This document shows positions 28,216 to 32,083 of a stretch of 32,083 nucleotides of DNA, in pieces; positions within the stretch are counted from its first letter, which is position 1, and every line of letters begins with the position of its first letter. The translations under genes were made by a program, and so were the position numbers. Where the stretch lies: assembly GCA_001002405.1 (NCBI GenBank), contig LCOA01000003.1, forward strand, positions 1-32,083, in the 5' to 3' direction. This DNA is from Candidatus Amesbacteria bacterium GW2011_GWA1_47_20 (lineage in GTDB: Bacteria > Patescibacteriota > Microgenomatia > CAZETR01 > Amesbacteraceae). Below the pieces are notes generated by a model. It was not told the origin of the DNA. It searched no databases and saw only the letters and a list, made by a program, of their open reading frames with translations.

Positions 28216-28218
28216 GTT

Positions 28219-28235
28219 TGGTATAATTAGGGCGT
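28219..28235 (+). promoter_or_regulatory. Extended -10 TGgTATAAT, 8 nt before rpmE ATG
   Basis: TATAAT at 28222-28227 preceded by TGG, immediately after the preceding stop codon; ATG at 28236. Confidence 0.65.
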
Positions 28236-28562
28236 ATGAAGGCTACAGGACATCCCACGTATTATCCCGATGCGAAGGTGGTGTGTGCGTGCGGGAACAC
28301 GTTTACAACCGGTTCTACCAAGCCGGAGATTCACGTGGAGATCTGCGCCAAGTGTCACCCGTTCTTTACAGGTGAAATGCGGTTTGTGGATACTCTGGGG
28401 CGCGTAGAGAGATTCCAAGCCCTTCGCGCTAGCGGCGCTCAGGGTAAACCAGTGTCTAAAAAACAAAAGAAATTGCTTAAAAAACAACAAGAAGAAGCAG
28501 AGGACGCTGCCAGACCCAAGACGATTCGGGAGATGTTGGAGAGAGTTAAAGCCCGTGCTTAG
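28236..28562 (+). CDS. rpmE: 50S ribosomal protein L31 with C-terminal extension
   Basis: 108 aa; L31 is usually ~70. The core [20 protein letters not shown] and [19 protein letters not shown] has the C-x-C and C-x-x-C zinc cysteines of the zinc-binding form. From ~residue 60, a basic/acidic extension ([18 protein letters not shown]) follows a stretch [12 protein letters not shown] coded by a CCCTTCGCG..CGCTCAGGG palindromic word. L31 joins the central protuberance and bridges to S13. It ends 3 bp before prfA. Confidence 0.95.
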   Translation: MKATGHPTYYPDAKVVCACGNTFTTGSTKPEIHVEICAKCHPFFTGEMRFVDTLGRVERFQALRASGAQGKPVSKKQKKLLKKQQEEAEDAARPKTIREMLERVKARA

Positions 28563-28565
28563 ATT

Positions 28566-29336
28566 GTGGACTACTTTGAATGGAAAAAACTGCAGGAGAA
28601 CAAGAGCCCGGAAGAGCAGAGCTTTAATGCGGTGATTGTGGAGGTGCGGCCGGGAGTGGGGGGTGACGAGGCCAAAATTTGGGCGGGAGATTTGCTACGA
28701 ATGTACGACAGATACGCAGAAAGTAGAAAGTGGAAAATAGAGGTTCTTGATGATGGAGTGGTTAAGATAAAAGGGAAAGAGGCGTATGATCGGATGAAGT
28801 GGGAGACGGGGGTACACCGGGTGCAGAGGATTCCGGAAACGGAGAAGGCAGGGAGAATCCATACGTCTACCGCGTCGGTGGTAGTGTTACCGGAAGTACC
28901 GGAGACCCAGGTGGATATAAGAGAGGATGATTTGGCGTGGGAGTTTACTCGGGGTGGGGGGCATGGTGGGCAGAACGTGAACAAAGTGGCTACGGCAGTG
29001 CGGTTGACGCATAGGCCAACGGGGATCGTGGTTCAGTCCAGGCAGGAGAGATTTCAGGAGCAGAACCGGAAAATTGCCCTGGAACTCTTACGGGGGGAGT
29101 TGTGGGAGAGAGAGGACGAAAAGAAGCGTCTAGAGACTAGCGTTCAGCGTTCAGTGATTGGGAAATCAATGCGGGCGGAGAAGATCAGGACGTACAATTA
29201 TCCGCAGAACCGGGTGACGGATCACCGGTTGAAGAAAAGCTGGTACAAACTAGACAAGGTGATGGAGGGAGATTTACTTGATCTCACTAATAGTGACACC
29301 GGCAGCGATGATGACAGCTCCGATGACGAAGGGTAA
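28566..29336 (+). CDS. prfA: Class I peptide chain release factor (RF1-like), no N-terminal domain 1
   Basis: 256 aa from GTG 28566; RF1 is usually ~360, and the first ~100 residues (domain 1) are absent because rpmE ends only 3 bp upstream. Domain 2 begins IVEVRPGVGGDEAKIWAGDL. The codon-recognition tripeptide in HRVQRIPETEKAGRIHTS reads PET (90-92) where RF1 has PAT/PVT and RF2 has SPF. The catalytic GGQ is at 134-136 (GGGHGGQNVNKVATAVRL). The C-terminal part has RTYNYPQNRVTDHR and ends in an acidic tail (SDTGSDDDSSDDEG). The last 63 bp overlap the convergent EamA gene. It is RF1-like rather than RF2 by tripeptide; decoding of UAA/UAG is inferred. Confidence 0.9.
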   Translation: MDYFEWKKLQENKSPEEQSFNAVIVEVRPGVGGDEAKIWAGDLLRMYDRYAESRKWKIEVLDDGVVKIKGKEAYDRMKWETGVHRVQRIPETEKAGRIHTSTASVVVLPEVPETQVDIREDDLAWEFTRGGGHGGQNVNKVATAVRLTHRPTGIVVQSRQERFQEQNRKIALELLRGELWEREDEKKRLETSVQRSVIGKSMRAEKIRTYNYPQNRVTDHRLKKSWYKLDKVMEGDLLDLTNSDTGSDDDSSDDEG

Positions 29337-30149
29337 AGTGATGGGTTCTTTGAGCCAAAAATAAGCCAGGGGAGTAGAGAAAAGGGGCATGAGATAGGTA
29401 AAAACATTAGCTTCTGATGTTTCGATAGATTTCTGGGCGCGCTGAAAGAGAAAGTAAGCAATAGCACCGGAAAAGACGGCCATATAAATTACGCCTAAGT
29501 GAGCGCCGAGAGGCTGATTTACGATTAATGATTTATGATTCACGAATAGTAATAATGACATGGAGAGGAAACCGATGAAGAAGTTTGAGGTGGTGATAAG
29601 CAGGGGTGAAAGTTGGTGCCGGAGAAGTTTTTTGGAAAGAATGAGGTAGGCTACCCAGACCACGTCGGCGGCTACAACTAGGAGGTTCCCCGCTAGCGAT
29701 CCGGAGAATGGTTGGAAGACAACGACTATGGAGCCAACAAAAGCGATGGCGATGCCGATTTTTTCGCGGCGGGTGATGTGATCGTGGAGTATCCACCAGC
29801 CGGCGAGAGTGGAGAGGATGGGAGAAGCCGACGAAAGCAGAGAAGCGTCGATAGATGTAGTGAGATTAAAGCCCCAGAAAAGCAGGCCTAGCTGTAAACT
29901 GGTGCCGGTGAGGCCACACAGGCCTAAATAGAACCAGTCGCGGGGGGTGAAGTGAGACAACTTGGTCCAGAAACGGGGTTCAAAGATAAAGAGTAAAGGG
30001 ATAAGAATTAAAGAAGTAAGCAAGAAGCGGTAGGTGAGAAAGACGACGGGGTCGAAATAATCTAGGGTAAATTTGATAACCGGGCCGGCAAAGCCCCAAA
30101 TGGCAACGGTTATGAGAAGAAGGATATAAGCTCTTGTTCTGGCAGACAT
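29274..30149 (-). CDS. EamA/DMT-family transporter
   Basis: 291 aa with ten hydrophobic segments in two repeats. Repeat 1 starts AYILLLITVAIWGFAGPVIK and includes TYRFLLTSLILIPLLF. Repeat 2 starts AGNLLVVAADVVWVAYLILS, and GVIYMAVFSGAIAYFLFQRA and LPFVIGAVIIAAGVTISEIK follow. EamA proteins export or import small metabolites; the substrate is unknown. The 5' end overlaps the 3' end of hisS by 40 bp, and its last 63 bp are antisense to the acidic tail of prfA. Confidence 0.93.
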   Translation of the reverse strand: MSARTRAYILLLITVAIWGFAGPVIKFTLDYFDPVVFLTYRFLLTSLILIPLLFIFEPRFWTKLSHFTPRDWFYLGLCGLTGTSLQLGLLFWGFNLTTSIDASLLSSASPILSTLAGWWILHDHITRREKIGIAIAFVGSIVVVFQPFSGSLAGNLLVVAADVVWVAYLILSKKLLRHQLSPLLITTSNFFIGFLSMSLLLFVNHKSLIVNQPLGAHLGVIYMAVFSGAIAYFLFQRAQKSIETSEANVFTYLMPLFSTPLAYFWLKEPITLPFVIGAVIIAAGVTISEIK

Positions 30150-31318
30150 TTTTGCTCTCCGGTGGCCATGTTTTTAACTTTGACTTCGTTCTGGGCGGCT
30201 TCTTCCGGGCCGATGATAGCGACGTAGGGGATACCTTTGGCATTGGCGTATTTGAGCTGTTTGTCGAGTTTGGCGGAAGCGTCTGGATAGAGTTCGGTGT
30301 TGATGCCGGCGTCGCGCAGAGAGCTGGAGAGGATAAGAGCAGGAGAGTATAAGTCTTGAGAAAAAATTGTGACTAGAATTTTGGTAGCAGATTTGGGTAG
30401 ATCTGGCCAGAGAGTGAGCTCTTCGATGACATCACAGATGCGGTCCAGCCCCAGAGTCGTGCCAACCGCGGGCAGGTCAGGACCGCCCAAGGACTTGATC
30501 AAGTTATCGTAGCGGCCGCCGCCGGTAATGGAGCCAATCTTAGGTTCGGTAACCATAGTTTCAAAAATTACTCCGGTGTAATAATCCAGACCGCGCACCA
30601 AACGGGGGTCGAATTCAATATTTCTGGCCCCCAGTTTTTCGGCAATGTCCATAATTTGGGTTAGATTGGGGTCCGGTTTGGCCGAATCGAGACCGGCAAA
30701 AATGTTTTGGATTTCGTCCGGAGACAGGCCTTTTTGTGACAGCTCCTGTTTGACTTCGTTGGCAGATTTCTTGTCTAACTTGTCAATTGACTGTAGGACA
30801 GATAAATCCTTGGTTATGCCAAAGAGAATTTGCCGAGAGTTGACCCGAATTTTGAATTCTTTAAAACCAAGGCCAGTGAGAGCATCAGAGATAATGGCTA
30901 AAATTTCGGCGTCGGCTAGTGGGGAAAGAGTGCCAACTGTGTCTACGTCACATTGATATAATTCGCGATACCGACTTTTTTGGGTATTTTCGGCTCTGAA
31001 GGCCGGCTGGATTTGATACCGCTTGAAGGGTTTGGGAAGGTCGGGATATTGGGCCATGACTCGGGCCAGAGGTACGGTCATGTCATATTTAAGTCCAACT
31101 TTTCGGCCACCTGGATCCTGAAAAAGATACATCAACTTTTCGGCTTCCTGACCGTATTTGCCGGTGAGAACTTCGGCGTATTCTAGAGTGGGTGTTTGCA
31201 GCTCTGAAAACCCATATTTTTCAAAGACGGTTTTGAGGATATTTATGACCCGCGAACGGACTGCCATTGTTTCAGGCAAAAAATCCCGAAAGCCTTTTAA
31301 TGTTTGGATGGTTGACAT
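30110..31318 (-). CDS. hisS: Histidyl-tRNA synthetase
   Basis: 402 aa class II synthetase. QTLKGFRDFLPE at the start, motif 1 around FEKYGFSELQTPTLE, LKYDMTVPLARVMA, motif 2 RYQIQPAFRAENTQKSRYRE, the His-binding RGLDYYTGVIFE, motif 3 ITGGGRYDNLI and PAVGTTLGLDRI. The C-terminal anticodon-binding domain holds a repeat word antisense to coding (residues DLYSPALILSS, about 30322-30350). TAGAAT (31331-31326) is 7 nt before ATG 31318, and its first three bases are the stop codon of the upstream DUF3800 gene. Confidence 0.95.
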   Translation of the reverse strand: MSTIQTLKGFRDFLPETMAVRSRVINILKTVFEKYGFSELQTPTLEYAEVLTGKYGQEAEKLMYLFQDPGGRKVGLKYDMTVPLARVMAQYPDLPKPFKRYQIQPAFRAENTQKSRYRELYQCDVDTVGTLSPLADAEILAIISDALTGLGFKEFKIRVNSRQILFGITKDLSVLQSIDKLDKKSANEVKQELSQKGLSPDEIQNIFAGLDSAKPDPNLTQIMDIAEKLGARNIEFDPRLVRGLDYYTGVIFETMVTEPKIGSITGGGRYDNLIKSLGGPDLPAVGTTLGLDRICDVIEELTLWPDLPKSATKILVTIFSQDLYSPALILSSSLRDAGINTELYPDASAKLDKQLKYANAKGIPYVAIIGPEEAAQNEVKVKNMATGEQKCLPEQELISFFS

Positions 31319-31325
31319 ATATGTA

Positions 31326-31331
31326 ATTCTA
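31326..31331 (-). promoter_or_regulatory. -10 of hisS (TAGAAT), sharing the DUF3800 stop codon
   Basis: TAGAAT is read 31331 to 31326 on the minus strand, 7 nt before ATG 31318; TAG is also the DUF3800 stop. No clear -35. Confidence 0.6.
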
Positions 31332-32033
31332 ACGTATTATAAAGCTTGAGAAGTCGGTGTATGTGCGGATAGCCATGGCCGGCTTTTCTGTAATTTTCTC
31401 AATTCTACTTTTTCCAACCACCCCGGAAAAGATCATACCCGCAATGGGAGCTAATGCATCGGCTATTTGGACATCTGGATCTAGATTGGTTTTTTTAACA
31501 AAACTAATAGACGTAACGCTATTTCTATAGTTTTGGTTTAGTGACTGTAGGCTAGCATGTGCTTCCATTAGGAACAAGTCTTGAGATGGGTCGGATTCGG
31601 CAATGATTTTCCCTCTCGATTGATCTTTGGTTAAATTGGTTAAAAAGAGTTCAGCAAGTCTGGAATATGACCTTTTTAAAATTGTTTTGGGCTGCCATCC
31701 TAGTTTTTTGGCCTTCAGTTTATTTGTAATGACGAAAATCAAGGATATTTCGTCGTTGTTTAAAATACTTATAAATTCTGACCAAAACAGAGTCTCATTC
31801 TTAGGATCACGCAGTAGCGAAAATTGGCCCTTCTTCCTAGACATGTCACGACTGTGGAAAACTATATCCTCGTTCTTAAAAAACTTCCTTTTTAGCTTTC
31901 TAATTTTTAAATCTAATTTTGGTTTGAATGATTCAGGAATTAAGACTGCCGAAAGTGTAAATAGATTCGAAGGATGATTAAAAGATGCTTTTCCGCTTTC
32001 GTCAATTGAGAGGATTTTATAATTATTAGACAT
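31329..32033 (-). CDS. DUF3800 domain protein
   Basis: 234 aa from ATG 32033 (MSNNYKILSIDESGKASFNH). The N-terminal IDESG motif, the following FTLSAVLIPE strand, HSRDM and the late DVQIADALAPIAG stretch are hallmarks of DUF3800, a family with conserved acidic residues suggestive of an RNase H-like nuclease fold and often found in mobile or defence regions; its activity is not established. Base composition is more A/T-rich than hisS, a sign of transfer. A TTG 12 nt upstream is in frame. A hisS-like 5' fragment lies directly upstream. Confidence 0.85.
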   Translation of the reverse strand: MSNNYKILSIDESGKASFNHPSNLFTLSAVLIPESFKPKLDLKIRKLKRKFFKNEDIVFHSRDMSRKKGQFSLLRDPKNETLFWSEFISILNNDEISLIFVITNKLKAKKLGWQPKTILKRSYSRLAELFLTNLTKDQSRGKIIAESDPSQDLFLMEAHASLQSLNQNYRNSVTSISFVKKTNLDPDVQIADALAPIAGMIFSGVVGKSRIEKITEKPAMAIRTYTDFSSFIIR

Positions 32034-32040
32034 ATTTTTT

Positions 32041-32083
32041 ATCAATTCTTGGCAATAAACCCCGAATGCCCTTGAGAGTTTGG
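32041..32083 (-). pseudogene. Second hisS 5' fragment at the window edge
   Basis: Read on the minus strand from the window end: QTLKGIRGLLP, then RIDKKYV and a stop (32028-32026) inside the DUF3800 start. It matches residues 5-15 of the intact HisS (QTLKGFRDFLP), 8 of 11 residues equal and 4 of those by different codons. The homology ends at about codon 15. The start of this fragment lies beyond the window, so its promoter and whether it is longer upstream are not visible. Confidence 0.7.

Noticed and set aside
28298-28312. TTTACAAC in rpmE as another repeat end
   Set aside because: No partner GTNGTAAA or CTATAG core nearby; chance match within coding sequence.

Overview
This 32 kb window looks like a piece of a Candidate Phyla Radiation (Patescibacteria) genome, most likely the Microgenomates side. 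That placement is inference, from these signs: genes packed with 4-20 bp overlaps, many shortened housekeeping proteins, a type IV pilus cluster, no metabolic operons, rpsF-ssb-rpsR with no rplI (L9) after it, and odd low-complexity words inserted in frame in proteins. The DNA shows no tRNA, rRNA or CRISPR array.

Layout. 1-2420: 3' end of frr, a tiny membrane ORF, an RseP-type site-2 protease, and two small exported or anchored proteins. 2627-3972 (minus): a small membrane protein and a short tgt. 3990-11855: type IV pilus cluster, pilB-pilC, then a Cas2-fold/PaaX-like gene bracketed by palindromic repeats, then pseudopilins (one carrying a beta-propeller), a PilM-like/LytR_C protein and a major pilin. 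11877-13153: HIT protein, rpsU, yqeY, short ybeY. 13277-14398: unrecognised HELWH metallopeptidase-like protein. 14461-18263: dnaX, a ferric-reductase-like membrane protein, two micro-ORFs, ybaB, recR and two small charged proteins. 18343-23373: cysS, anchored extracellular proteins, a four-helix-bundle protein, a HAD phosphatase, a SurA-N protein, a phosphodiester glycosidase (minus) and a LytR_C protein. 23388-24999: a ychF locus in which an intact but internally shortened ychF lies between the 5' and 3' remnants of another ychF. 25033-28215: rpsF-ssb-rpsR, ctpA, and htrA with a frameshifted PDZ. 28236-29336: rpmE-prfA. 29274-32083 (minus): EamA transporter, hisS, DUF3800, and at the window edge a second hisS 5' fragment.

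Two themes run through the window. (1) About twenty genes have a -10-like box ending 6-8 nt before the start codon, so many first genes of transcripts look leaderless, while Shine-Dalgarno motifs appear mainly before internal operon genes. (2) There is unusual non-coding structure. An 87-bp element occurs twice in inverted orientation (6691-6777 and 13153-13239) with all ten differences in predicted loops or in pair-preserving positions, and shorter relatives lie at 7358 and possibly 18273. At ychF and hisS a second, differently coded 5' fragment (homologous to about codon 14-15) lies upstream of the intact gene with foreign sequence between.

Functionally the window combines translation and replication housekeeping (frr, tgt, rpsU, ybeY, rpsF/R, rpmE, prfA, cysS, hisS, ychF, dnaX, recR, ssb) with surface biology (pilus, membrane and envelope proteases, anchored beta-rich proteins), as expected for an episymbiotic or host-dependent small-genome bacterium.
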